Shown here: positions 24,417 through 32,891 of the stretch, one piece after another | Numbering within the stretch: the stretch's first letter is position 1 | Layout: the number at the start of each line of letters is the position of its first letter | Position numbers and translations under genes: made by a program | The notes under the pieces: generated by a model | Databases searched by the model: none | Seen by the model: only the letters and a program-made list of their open reading frames with translations | Told to the model about the DNA's origin: nothing | Source: Bacteroidales bacterium UBA6360 | Lineage (GTDB): Bacteria; Bacteroidota; Bacteroidia; Bacteroidales; UBA932 | Reading direction: 5' to 3' | DNA: 38,000 nucleotides | Assembly: GCA_002440085.1 (NCBI GenBank) | Contig: DJRM01000072.1 | Span: forward strand, 2,741-40,740

Positions 24417-25847
24417 CTAATTATGCAGGATATCATCAAGCAGAAGCGTGAATTTGTCGAGCGACGCAAGGTCGAGACGCTCACCTGGGGCATGGACGCC
24501 GCGAAGAGTCGGGCCGAATGAAATCATGTCCAGGTCGGGGTAGATCTCCAGGAAAAGTCCGCACTCAAGCCCCGCGTGAATTGCCTTGACGGCCGGTTCA
24601 ACGCCGAAAAGCTTCTTGTACGACGCGATGCTTCTGCGCAGAATCTCCGAGTCGAGCTTAGGTTTCCATCCGGGATACTCTCCATTGTGAGTGACTTCCG
24701 CGCCGGCAAGCAGGAAGGAGGCTTCCACCTTTGCAGCGGCAGCACGGCGAGCCGAAGTGATGGAACTGCGCTGGCTTGTTCCCACCCGTACCCTGTTGTG
24801 GTCCAAGGTCTTGACTGAGGCAAGATTGGTCGATGTCTCGACAAGGCCCGGAATTTCGGCGCTCATTGCGAGAACTCCGTGCGGAGCGGCATAGAGCCCG
24901 CGTACAAGCCTTGCGGAAGCGTCGGAGTCAAAAGCAGAATCAGGAGCAGGCACGCTCATGATGGCAAAGGAGAGTTCCGGTTCTGTAACGGAATATTCGC
25001 CCTTCACGTCTTCCGCGAAGCTGTTCCAGAGCGATTTGAATGCTTTTTCATCACCGGAAACGGCAACTGTCGCGGCCGCTTCACGTGCGATGGCATTTCG
25101 CTTGTTGCCCCCGTCTATACTGCAGAGAGTCAGTTTGAAATCCGCCGTGGAAAGGCAGTCGTCAAGGAAACGCGCAAGCAGCTGCACGGCATTTGCCCGT
25201 CCCTTGTTTATGTCGTCTCCGCTGTGGCCTCCGACGCCATTGAAAACCCTGATGGAAAAGCATTGGGCCTGAGGTGAAAGAGGCTCCGACGTGTAACTGA
25301 ACACAGCAGTTGTGTCTATTCCTCCGGCGCATCCTATGAAGAGTTCACCTTCGTCCTCGGAGTCGAGGTTTATCAGGGTCTTCCCGGTGATGAAGCCTGG
25401 CTTGAGCCCGAATGCCCCGTCCATGCCGGTTTCTTCTGAAGAGGTAAAGAGGCACTCTATCTTTCCGCACGGAGCCGGATCAATGAGGGCTGCGAGCTGT
25501 GCGGCGACTCCAATTCCGCAGTCAGCACCGAGTGTCGTGTCCTTCGCAATCATCCACCCGTCCTCAATGACATAATTTATGGGATCCTTTGCAAAGTCGT
25601 GCTCGACTCCGGCATTTTTCTCGCAGACCATGTCCGTATGTCCTTGAAGCACAATGGTCGGCCTGCTTTCAAGCTCTTTTGACGCCGGACGGGTTATGAC
25701 GACATTCTTCACGTCATCCGTCTTATATTCAAGACCATGTTTCTTAGCGAAGTTCACGAGATATTCCACAATTTTCTCCTCGTGTCCCGATTCTCGCGGT
25801 ATGCGCGTTATTTCCTTAAAGATGGAAAGAATTTTTTCAGAATTCAT
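24417..25847 (-). CDS. pepD: Aminoacyl-histidine dipeptidase PepD-like (M20 peptidase)
   Basis: From ATG 25847 the product is 476 residues, the usual length of the cytosolic PepD (Xaa-His dipeptidase/beta-alanyl-histidine dipeptidase) group in the zinc-dependent M20 family. Metal-site motifs are present: GHTDMVC (His and catalytic Asp), LGADCGIGVA, and TSSEETGMDGA with the general-base Glu. Later GVGGHSGDDINKGRANA belongs to the lid domain and AIHAGLECGLF to the last metal site. It cleaves dipeptides, often those with a C-terminal His. A longer frame starting at 25940 adds 31 residues through AT-rich leader sequence and is less likely. Repeat copy C and dnaA lie upstream. Confidence 0.93.
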   Translation of the reverse strand: MNSEKILSIFKEITRIPRESGHEEKIVEYLVNFAKKHGLEYKTDDVKNVVITRPASKELESRPTIVLQGHTDMVCEKNAGVEHDFAKDPINYVIEDGWMIAKDTTLGADCGIGVAAQLAALIDPAPCGKIECLFTSSEETGMDGAFGLKPGFITGKTLINLDSEDEGELFIGCAGGIDTTAVFSYTSEPLSPQAQCFSIRVFNGVGGHSGDDINKGRANAVQLLARFLDDCLSTADFKLTLCSIDGGNKRNAIAREAAATVAVSGDEKAFKSLWNSFAEDVKGEYSVTEPELSFAIMSVPAPDSAFDSDASARLVRGLYAAPHGVLAMSAEIPGLVETSTNLASVKTLDHNRVRVGTSQRSSITSARRAAAAKVEASFLLAGAEVTHNGEYPGWKPKLDSEILRRSIASYKKLFGVEPAVKAIHAGLECGLFLEIYPDLDMISFGPTLRGVHAPGERLDLASLDKFTLLLDDILHN

Positions 25848-25935
25848 ATAATCAGTATATTTATATTCAGAGTGTAAATATACGAATTTTTTAAGAATAT
25901 AAAACTGAAACGCCGCGTGCGTAAGAGAGGGCAGA

Positions 25936-26020
25936 TGCAAGACGCACGGTGAAGATGAAACCGCAGCAACCTCGCGGTTGTGAGGATTTCATCAAGACGA
26001 GCAACGCGGCAGATGCCCGC
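25936..26020 (-). repeat. Dispersed two-stem-loop repeat, copy C (after dnaA)
   Basis: Read on the minus strand, stem 1 is GCGG/CCGC (26020-26017/26009-26006). Stem 2 has outer pairs GATGAAA/TTTCATC (25993-25987 with 25960-25954) and inner pairs CAACC/GGTTG closed by GCGA, a GNRA tetraloop. The conserved AAATCCTCACAACC, GGTTGCTGCG and TGCGTCTTGCA (25946-25936) are all present. It starts 2 nt after the dnaA stop, in dnaA's orientation. A further long inverted repeat (26030-26009 with 25938-25917; core CGTAAGAG) encloses the whole element and includes the dnaA stop codon. Confidence 0.8.
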
Positions 26021-26022
26021 TC

Positions 26023-27438
26023 TTACGTGCGCGGCACCAGGACTTTCTCGATGTCCGTGACGTACTGCCTGAAAGCCTTGTCCGTGGCAATGAGGTCAGT
26101 GACGGTCGCACATGCATGCAGCACCGTCGCATGGTCTTTTCCTCCTGTCTCGGCCCCGATTGCAGAAAGAGAGCAGTTGATGAGACTGCGTGACATGTAC
26201 ATCGAAATCTGGCGGGCCTGAACGATGTTGCGCTTTCTTGTCTTCGAGAGCATCTCGTCCTTTGAGATGTTGAAATAGTCACAGACCACCTGCTGAACCT
26301 GAGCGATTGAAAGTTCGTTCTTCACCTCTCCTACAAGCTGACCTGTAATCTGTTCTGCAAGCTCGACGGTTATTTCCTTATGAGCGAGAGTCGCGTTCGC
26401 GATGAGCGAGATGAGAGCCCCCTCAAGTTCGCGGAAATTGGAACGGATGTTCGTCGCAAGATAACTGAGCACCTCGTCGGAAAGCTCAACTCCTTCCCTG
26501 CTGCTGCGGGAACGGAGCATCGCGAGCCTTGTCGCATAGTCCGGCCTTGTGAGTTCGACGGAGAGTCCCCACTTAAGACGTGAGAGAAGTCTTTCCTCGA
26601 AATTCTGGAGTTCAACCGGCGGTCGGTCGGAAGTGAAGACAAGCTGCTTGCCGCTCTGGTGGAGATGGTTAAAGATATTGAAGAACGCGTTCTGCGTGCC
26701 GTGGCTGGCGAGATCCTGAATGTCGTCGACGATGAGGACATCCATCTTCATGTAGAAGGCCATGAAATCCGTGAGCTTGTTGTTCACGTATGCCTCCATA
26801 TACTGGGTCTTGAACCTGTTGGCCGGTACATAGAGAACGATGAGTTCCGGGAACTGTTCCTTGATCGCGATGCCGATCGCCTGCGCGAGGTGCGTCTTGC
26901 CGAGTCCCGGCCCGCCGAAGAGGAAAAGCGGGTTGAACGCCGTCTTCCCCGGAGACATCGAGATGCTCTCCCCGGCAGTCACGCCCATCTTATTGCATTC
27001 CCCTTTTACGAGATTGTGAAAACAATAGACCGGATTCAACTGAGGGTTCACCTGAACGCGCTGAAGCCCTGGATAGACAAAGGCGCCCGGAGTTCCGGCT
27101 CCGTTCACCGGAGAAATCGAAATAGGCCTGTTGACCGGAGTGTTGCTTTGCGAAGCGGGACATTTCATCGGCGGCTGGACCTTGACTGGCTTGAAGACAT
27201 ATTTGAGCTGAGCCATCGCGCCGATCTCTTTCTTGAGCGCCGCCTTCAGGAGATTGAGATAGTAGTTTTCGAGCCACTCCATGAAGAATGCCGACGGCAC
27301 CTCAATCGTGAGTTCAGAACCCGTGAATGACACGGGGCGAATAGGACGAAACCATACATTGAACTGCTGCGGCTCTATATTCTGTTCTATAAAGCGCAGA
27401 CAGTTGTTCCAAATCTGTATGTGTCTTTCCTGTGTCAT
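26023..27438 (-). CDS. dnaA: Chromosomal replication initiator protein DnaA
   Basis: From ATG 27438 the product is 471 residues. Domain I (HIQIWNNCLRFIEQNIEPQQFNVWFRPIRP) is followed by a Pro/Asn-rich domain II. The AAA+ domain III has Walker A GGPGLGKTH, Walker B VLIVDDIQDL, FTSDRPP (sensor 1) and the arginine-finger segment. Domain IV has the DNA-binding signature GGKDHATVLHACATV. It binds DnaA boxes at oriC and opens the origin. The in-frame ATG at 27480 would add 14 residues; the internal start matches the MTQERHxxIWxxC beginning of relatives. The upstream 250 bp are very AT-rich. Its stop is embedded in the inverted repeat surrounding repeat copy C. Confidence 0.97.
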   Translation of the reverse strand: MTQERHIQIWNNCLRFIEQNIEPQQFNVWFRPIRPVSFTGSELTIEVPSAFFMEWLENYYLNLLKAALKKEIGAMAQLKYVFKPVKVQPPMKCPASQSNTPVNRPISISPVNGAGTPGAFVYPGLQRVQVNPQLNPVYCFHNLVKGECNKMGVTAGESISMSPGKTAFNPLFLFGGPGLGKTHLAQAIGIAIKEQFPELIVLYVPANRFKTQYMEAYVNNKLTDFMAFYMKMDVLIVDDIQDLASHGTQNAFFNIFNHLHQSGKQLVFTSDRPPVELQNFEERLLSRLKWGLSVELTRPDYATRLAMLRSRSSREGVELSDEVLSYLATNIRSNFRELEGALISLIANATLAHKEITVELAEQITGQLVGEVKNELSIAQVQQVVCDYFNISKDEMLSKTRKRNIVQARQISMYMSRSLINCSLSAIGAETGGKDHATVLHACATVTDLIATDKAFRQYVTDIEKVLVPRT

Positions 27439-27480
27439 TGTCAGTGTTGAAAAATCCCCGTTTTTCACAAAGGATTGCAA

Positions 27481-27692
27481 AGTTGGTGAAAAAAAAGTTA
27501 TAAAATTTTTCTTTTCCTATTGTATATGAATAATTTTTTGATATGCGACTGATAGAATTTCTATTTTTATATATTTCGAATATAAAATATTGTTAATCAA
27601 TTATTTAAAATATAAATTTCATTAAATATCGCGAAGTTTTAGTAATTTACAATTTTGAAATATTCTAAAGTAATAGATGCACTGGAAAATAC
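27481..27692. other. AT-rich intergenic region upstream of dnaA
   Basis: Between dnaA and the MlaD-like gene is a strongly AT-rich stretch, much richer than the flanking genes, with long A and T runs and TATA-like words. It would serve as the dnaA promoter/leader region and could hold a duplex-unwinding element. I did not find TTATCCACA-type DnaA boxes in it, so I do not call oriC. On the minus strand CAACTTTG (27485-27478) is a one-mismatch -7 box for dnaA. Confidence 0.4.
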
Positions 27693-28604
27693 TTAGAACA
27701 CAGATATTTTCATATATTTCTTCGGGTTTTCCTTCATTTTGGAGATAAGATCATTCAGCTCGTTTATAAGTGAATCCGCGGAGTCGTAGATATTTCCGTC
27801 GTGAAGGAACTTGCCCATTGAGCCGTCGGGATTCTGTATGGATTCAGAAAGAGCCGTTATTGACTTTACAAGTCCTTCAATGTCGCTTTTTTCAAGATTT
27901 CCGGCAAATCTTCCGAGGTCGTCCATTGCATTGTCGGCCTTTTCGACAATTGAGGCAAGCTTTACGGAAACCTCACCGAGTTCGGAAATGAAAGTCTCCA
28001 TGTCTGAGGACTTGGCATTTAGGCTGCCGGTGAGTGCGGCCACGTTTGTCATCGTCTTCTTGAGATCGGCGACAGCCCGAGTGATGTTGTCGCGGTTTTC
28101 TTCACCGAGCAGGAGGTTCACGCCGCTTATGGTCTCGTCAAGTCTGGCCAGAGTCCCGTTTAGAGAGGCCATAATAGGGCCGATGTTGGCGGAAATCGAC
28201 TCAACGAGATCTGACTGTACCGCTACATGAAGCTCGTCGCCGTCCTTCGCAATGTCCTCGGACTCGCCGGTTTCGAGAAGAATCCCTTTGCCTCCCATTA
28301 TACTCGTGCTGAAGATTGTCATCCTGGAATCCGCCGGTATGCGGAATTTCCGGTCTATCGCGCAGATGACCTCAAAATTATCTGTATCCGGGCAGTACTC
28401 CACTCTTGACACCTGACCGGCCTTGAAGCCCCTGTACTGGACAACGGCCGACGGAACAAGTCCTTCCACGCTGTCAAAATGTCCCTTGAGCTCAATCTCG
28501 CGGTTGAACACGTCTTTCCCCCTGAGGTAGTTGATGACGAAAAATGAGCCGACGAGGATAACGACGACAAATATTCCGATTTTCAGTTCTTTCTGATGTT
28601 TCAT
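27693..28604 (-). CDS. MlaD/MCE-family protein (lipid transport)
   Basis: From ATG 28604 the product is 303 residues. A single N-terminal transmembrane helix (IGIFVVVILVGSFFVINYL) is followed by the MCE domain (FDSVEGLVPSAVVQYRGFKAGQVSRVEY to SIMGGKGILLETG). A long helical C-terminal part with coiled-coil character follows (LASIVEKADNAMDDLGRFAGNLEKSD). MCE proteins form periplasmic hexamers that move phospholipids between membranes with an MlaEF ABC transporter. The MlaE and MlaF genes are not in the window. It begins 59 bp after the amidase gene on the same strand, a pairing often seen in Bacteroidota. An upstream start at 28664 would overlap the amidase stop and is less likely. Confidence 0.9.
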   Translation of the reverse strand: MKHQKELKIGIFVVVILVGSFFVINYLRGKDVFNREIELKGHFDSVEGLVPSAVVQYRGFKAGQVSRVEYCPDTDNFEVICAIDRKFRIPADSRMTIFSTSIMGGKGILLETGESEDIAKDGDELHVAVQSDLVESISANIGPIMASLNGTLARLDETISGVNLLLGEENRDNITRAVADLKKTMTNVAALTGSLNAKSSDMETFISELGEVSVKLASIVEKADNAMDDLGRFAGNLEKSDIEGLVKSITALSESIQNPDGSMGKFLHDGNIYDSADSLINELNDLISKMKENPKKYMKISVF

Positions 28605-28663
28605 ATTCTTGACTATTATTTTCTCTGCTTCTTGACGGTTTGTCCGGGTCGAGACGGCTCGCA

Positions 28664-29812
28664 TCAGCGACAGCGTTCAACCCTTCCGTCCGGCTCCACC
28701 CGCACGAGGAATGAATCCGGGAACTTTTCCTTAAGGTTGCGGCTTTCGGCAAGCGCCTCTTTCCGCTCCGTGCGGCAACCGGCTATATACCTATATATGT
28801 TTCCGTCTCTGACAGCTGTGACCTTCTGCCCGTGAAATGCGGCATCGTTTTCTGCAAGCCGGCGGCTCAAGGCGAGAATCTGGGTTCCGAACCATGCTTT
28901 GTCTGACGTTGCAGGAGACTTTTCTGCCGACGAGGTCTCTGAAGTCTCCTTCTCCTGTTCCGCCGGCTTTGCAGATTGCGGTGCCACATTCAGACTGCGG
29001 TCATAGTCTGTCTTGAACTGCTTGAATGCCTTGAAGATACTGTCTGCGAGTTCGTCAAGTTTCGCGTCGTTGCGCAGCACCGCGAGGTCGCCGGGATTGC
29101 TTATGAATCCGCACTCTATGAGAACGGCAGGCATCGCGGTCTTCCACAGTACAAGGAAAGGATCCTGGTGCACTCCCCTGCTCGTGCGGAACGGTCCCGC
29201 TTTCAGCGCACGGCTGACATCATCCGCAAACATCAGACTCTGCTCCAAATAGGCGTTCTGCATGAGTGAAAAGAGTATTGATGACTCCGGGTCATTGGGA
29301 TCAAAGCCCTGATAGTTCGTGCTGTAGTCGTCCTCAAGGAGAATCACGGAGTTCTCGCGGGCGCATTCATTGAAATTATTGGAATAGAGGTCACGTCCTT
29401 TCTTCGACGACTGGCCGAGGACGTGAACGGAGTGTCCGTTCGCGGCTGTACCCGTAGTTGCGTTTATATGGATAGAAATGAACAGATTGGCATGGGCATT
29501 GTTGGCAATCTGGGCACGCTGAACCAAAGGAATAAAAACATCGGAGTTACGCGTCTGTAGAACCTTCATCTCCGGATATTCGGCGCGAAGTTTCTTTGCG
29601 AGCCGCCTCGAAATGTCGAGAGTGAGATCTTTTTCCTTCGTTTTCTTGTCCCGGGATATGCAGCCGGGGTCATTTCCGCCGTGTCCGGGGTCGATGACGA
29701 CTGTATTCAGTCCGAGCTTTCCCGTCTGAGCCACGAGCCGGACGGGGAAAATGACGGCAAAAAGCGGCAGGAATATGCTGAAATGTCTGAAAAAACGGCT
29801 CATAAACTGCAT
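28664..29812 (-). CDS. N-acetylmuramoyl-L-alanine amidase (Amidase_3) with C-terminal SPOR-like domain
   Basis: This 382-residue exported amidase cuts the bond between MurNAc and the peptide stem of peptidoglycan, usually for daughter-cell separation. A signal peptide (RFFRHFSIFLPLFAVIFPVRLVAQ) is followed by the Amidase_3 domain. Zinc and catalytic residues are in DPGHGGNDPG, KDLTLDI, SIHINA and VLIECGFISNPGD. A Ser/Glu/Lys-rich linker then leads to a SPOR-like end (FGTQILALSRRLAENDAAFHGQKV to DSFLVRVEPDGRVERC), which would bind denuded glycan at the septum. ATG 29812 and ATG 29803 are both possible and both keep the signal peptide. It is divergent from lptD, with a palindromic promoter region between. 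Confidence 0.93.
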   Translation of the reverse strand: MQFMSRFFRHFSIFLPLFAVIFPVRLVAQTGKLGLNTVVIDPGHGGNDPGCISRDKKTKEKDLTLDISRRLAKKLRAEYPEMKVLQTRNSDVFIPLVQRAQIANNAHANLFISIHINATTGTAANGHSVHVLGQSSKKGRDLYSNNFNECARENSVILLEDDYSTNYQGFDPNDPESSILFSLMQNAYLEQSLMFADDVSRALKAGPFRTSRGVHQDPFLVLWKTAMPAVLIECGFISNPGDLAVLRNDAKLDELADSIFKAFKQFKTDYDRSLNVAPQSAKPAEQEKETSETSSAEKSPATSDKAWFGTQILALSRRLAENDAAFHGQKVTAVRDGNIYRYIAGCRTERKEALAESRNLKEKFPDSFLVRVEPDGRVERCR

Positions 29813-29840
29813 ACAGTTTGCTAATAATCGAAAATAGTCG

Positions 29841-29863
29841 TAATTTTGTCGGTTGCAAAATTA
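29841..29863. promoter_or_regulatory. Palindromic divergent promoter region between the amidase and lptD genes
   Basis: TAATTTTG (29841-29848, plus strand) and its inverted copy CAAAATTA (29856-29863) are separated by 7 nt. Each is a perfect TAnnTTTG -7 element, one facing lptD and one facing the amidase, so the two transcripts would start toward and past each other. No clear -33 boxes are seen. The palindrome could also be an operator. Confidence 0.45.
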
Positions 29864-29992
29864 TAAAAAAACTTTGATTTTGCCGCTTACTTGAGCAAAG
29901 CTTTTCCGATAAGTGAGGGCGGAGCAAAGTCTGCTTGTGTGCTACCGGACGTAGAAAAGCGACGACTGAAAATCGAACATTTGAGACGACAG

Positions 29993-32803
29993 ATGCCAAA
30001 GACCTTAGGACGCAATAAATTGCAGAATGCCGTGCTTGCAGTGGCAACATTGCTTGTGCTCTGTTCGTTCATGCTACCGTCTTCTCAGGACAACAGACGC
30101 TCCCGCAGGCGCGGAAAGAAGGCGCCGACCGAGGTCGTGGCACCGGTTCTTGACAGTGCTCAGAAAGCGGCGGCCGATTCCATTAAGGCCGTCAGGGATT
30201 CGATCCATGTCGCCGACTCGATATTCCGCGCCGATTCTGTGGCAATGCTCAGCAAGTCTTCGCTCGAACGTCCTGCGTTCTCGACGGCAAGAGACTCGAT
30301 AATCGAGGATTTCAGCGAAGGCCGGCAGATGATATATTACTATGGTGACGTTTCCGTGACATACGGGGACATGAAACTCACCGCCGACTACATGGAATAT
30401 GATCTCCAGACTCAGACGGTCTATGCCAGAGGCACGAAGGACACGCTCGGAAATATCACCGGACAGCCGACGATGAGCCAGGGAGGAAAGTCCTACACGA
30501 TGGAGGAACTGCGCTACAATTTCAAGAGCCGCAAGGCTCGAATCACGAACATCGTGACACAGGAGGCGGACGGCATCCTGCACGGAAAGAACATCAAGAT
30601 GATGCCGGACAATTCCATCAACATCACCAATGGTAAATACACGGTCTGCGATGCCGAGGAGCCGCATTACTACCTCAGCCTCACGGCGGCAAAGGTCATC
30701 ACGAAGCCGTCCCAGAAGACAGTCTTCGGACCGGCCTATCCGGTGATTATGGGAGTGCCGCTTCCGGTAGGTCTGCCGTTCGGCTTTGTCCCCAAGCGCC
30801 CGGACAGGGCAACGGGAATCCTTATTCCGACATTCGGAGAGGAGACTGCGCGAGGATTTTATCTGCGCGACCTCGGACTCTATTTTGTCATCGGCGATTA
30901 TTTCGACGTATCTCTCACCACCAGCCTCTACACTCTCGGCTCATGGAGCGTGGACGTGAACTCTCGCTATAAGGTAAACTACAAGTGCACAGGCACCTTT
31001 GCCTTCAACTTCTCAAATGACCAAACCGGAGAAAAAGGTGCGGCGGACTTTTTTCAGAGCCGGAACTTCGGCGTCAAATGGAGTCATTCACAGGACTCGA
31101 AGGCGATTCCCGGAGTGGCGTTCAGCGCATCGGTGAACTTCTCCAGCCCGGCAAACAGCAGGTACAATTCACACTCGGTTTCAGAGGCCCTGCAGAATCA
31201 GATTTCGTCGTCCATATCGTTCTCGAAGAACTGGAACGGAAAGTTCAACCTATCGGTGAACGCCCTGCACAGCCAGAACACGCGCGACACCCTCTGCAAC
31301 TACTCCTTTACCCTTCCAAACGTGACGTTCTCGATGAGCCGGATATATCCGTTCAAGAAAAAGAACCGCGTCGGAAAGGAAAAATTCTACGAGAAATTCT
31401 CGATCGGCTACAGCACGACGCTGCAGAACAAGATAAACTTCGAGGCGAAAGAATTCGGGCAGCCCGGATTCACGGACAAGTTCCAGAACGGAATGACGCA
31501 CAATTTCCAGATTGGCCTGCCAAACTTCACGCTGTTCAAGTACATAAATGTGACGCCAAGCATCAGCTACGGAATGAATTGGCATTTCAGAAAACAGGAA
31601 ATGGAATTCATTGAACCGCAATACGATGCCGAAGGTAATTTGATTGAAGGTACAGGCATCGTACAGACGAACCTCGGGAAGCAGTTCGGGACATTCGGCA
31701 CAACGCACACATATTCCGGAGGCATTTCGATGAGCACCCGTCTGTATGGTATGTTCAATTTTGGCAAGCACCGTAAGGTTCAGGCTATCAGACACGTTGT
31801 GTCACCGTCAATTTCAATGAACTTTTCCCCTGAAAAGGGTCTTGCATTCAACGGGTGGAGGACACTCACGTACACGGATCCGAAGACCGGCGAGACGGTC
31901 AACAGAGACTACAATATATATAACTACAGCGGTGCGCTCTATTCCGCTCCGGGCAAGGGAAAGACCGGAAGCATCAGTCTGAGCGTCGGAAACAACTTCG
32001 AGGCGAAGGTGCGCGACCTGCGTGACACGACGGGAACCGGGTCGAAGAAGATCAAGCTCATTGACCAGCTGAACTTCAACACCGGCTATAATTTCCTCGC
32101 GGACTCGCTGAAAATGAACAATGTAGGCGTCTCGCTCTCGACCTCGGTATTCGGCAAGCTTGGAATCAGCGCAAACTGCAACTTTGATCCTTATGCGGTG
32201 GACAGTCGGGGCCGTAAGTACAACCGGTTCAGCATTGCGGCCGGAGGCCCGCTTCTACGCCTTACGAATGCGAGCGCTTCCCTTTCCTATTCGCTTTCGG
32301 GAGACGGCAAAATCAATGGTAATGACGGGACAAAGCAGGCCGGAGGTAATCCGGCGGACTATTACACGAGGATATACTACCATCCAGTGACAGGCGAATA
32401 CATACCTGGCGGATGGCTGTATTATATGAACCCGAATGTTCCATGGTCGGTGAACTTCAACTATTCGTTCTCCTACAGCAAGTCGTATTCATATCTTTCG
32501 GAGACACAACAGCTTATCACAAATCATCGTTTTAATCAGACGCTTGGCATTTCAGGCAATGTAAAGATTACTCCGAGGATGTCGATAAATATGCAGACCG
32601 GCTTCGACATTATGGCAATGAAGCTGACAACAACACAGATTTCGGCGACTTACGATTTGCATTGTTTCAACATATCATTCTCGTGGGTGCCTACGGGAAA
32701 GTGGCAGTCGTGGAGTTTCAGGATTGCGGCGAATGCTGCGGCGCTGGCGGATTTGCTGAGGTTCAAGAAGAGCAGTTCCTTCTGGGACAACAACTATAGG
32801 TAA
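29993..32803 (+). CDS. lptD: LPS-assembly outer-membrane protein LptD (Bacteroidota type)
   Basis: From ATG 29993 the product is 936 residues. It has an N-terminal hydrophobic leader (KLQNAVLAVATLLVLCSFMLPSSQ) and a basic/Ser/Asp-rich linker. An OstA/LptA-like jellyroll domain follows (YYYGDVSVTYGDMKLTADYMEYDLQTQTVYARG and repeats to about residue 220). A large beta-barrel with many alternating aromatic strands fills the rest, beginning around VFGPAYPVIMGVPLPVGLPFGFVPKRPDRATGILIPTFGEE. This is the Bacteroidota version of LptD, which inserts LPS into the outer leaflet. A TTG at 29891 extends the frame by 34 residues. I prefer 29993 because the signal peptide then starts at the N-terminus. rho follows 88 bp later. 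Confidence 0.88.
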   Translation: MPKTLGRNKLQNAVLAVATLLVLCSFMLPSSQDNRRSRRRGKKAPTEVVAPVLDSAQKAAADSIKAVRDSIHVADSIFRADSVAMLSKSSLERPAFSTARDSIIEDFSEGRQMIYYYGDVSVTYGDMKLTADYMEYDLQTQTVYARGTKDTLGNITGQPTMSQGGKSYTMEELRYNFKSRKARITNIVTQEADGILHGKNIKMMPDNSINITNGKYTVCDAEEPHYYLSLTAAKVITKPSQKTVFGPAYPVIMGVPLPVGLPFGFVPKRPDRATGILIPTFGEETARGFYLRDLGLYFVIGDYFDVSLTTSLYTLGSWSVDVNSRYKVNYKCTGTFAFNFSNDQTGEKGAADFFQSRNFGVKWSHSQDSKAIPGVAFSASVNFSSPANSRYNSHSVSEALQNQISSSISFSKNWNGKFNLSVNALHSQNTRDTLCNYSFTLPNVTFSMSRIYPFKKKNRVGKEKFYEKFSIGYSTTLQNKINFEAKEFGQPGFTDKFQNGMTHNFQIGLPNFTLFKYINVTPSISYGMNWHFRKQEMEFIEPQYDAEGNLIEGTGIVQTNLGKQFGTFGTTHTYSGGISMSTRLYGMFNFGKHRKVQAIRHVVSPSISMNFSPEKGLAFNGWRTLTYTDPKTGETVNRDYNIYNYSGALYSAPGKGKTGSISLSVGNNFEAKVRDLRDTTGTGSKKIKLIDQLNFNTGYNFLADSLKMNNVGVSLSTSVFGKLGISANCNFDPYAVDSRGRKYNRFSIAAGGPLLRLTNASASLSYSLSGDGKINGNDGTKQAGGNPADYYTRIYYHPVTGEYIPGGWLYYMNPNVPWSVNFNYSFSYSKSYSYLSETQQLITNHRFNQTLGISGNVKITPRMSINMQTGFDIMAMKLTTTQISATYDLHCFNISFSWVPTGKWQSWSFRIAANAAALADLLRFKKSSSFWDNNYR

Positions 32804-32818
32804 TTTGAGAATTATTTG

Positions 32819-32826
32819 TAACTTTG
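32819..32826 (+). promoter_or_regulatory. Candidate -7 promoter element for rho
   Basis: TAACTTTG matches TAnnTTTG and lies 65 bp before the rho ATG. TTTG at 32804-32807 is the only upstream candidate box and is closer than usual. Confidence 0.45.
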
Positions 32827-32891
32827 CGGTGTCAATTCTCTTTGGGGCGGTTCTGTGCCCTGACGGATAATCTGAATTTAATTAGTTTTTT

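Noticed and set aside
27481..27692. Calling oriC upstream of dnaA
   Set aside because: No cluster of DnaA boxes could be found by eye; AT-richness alone is not enough.
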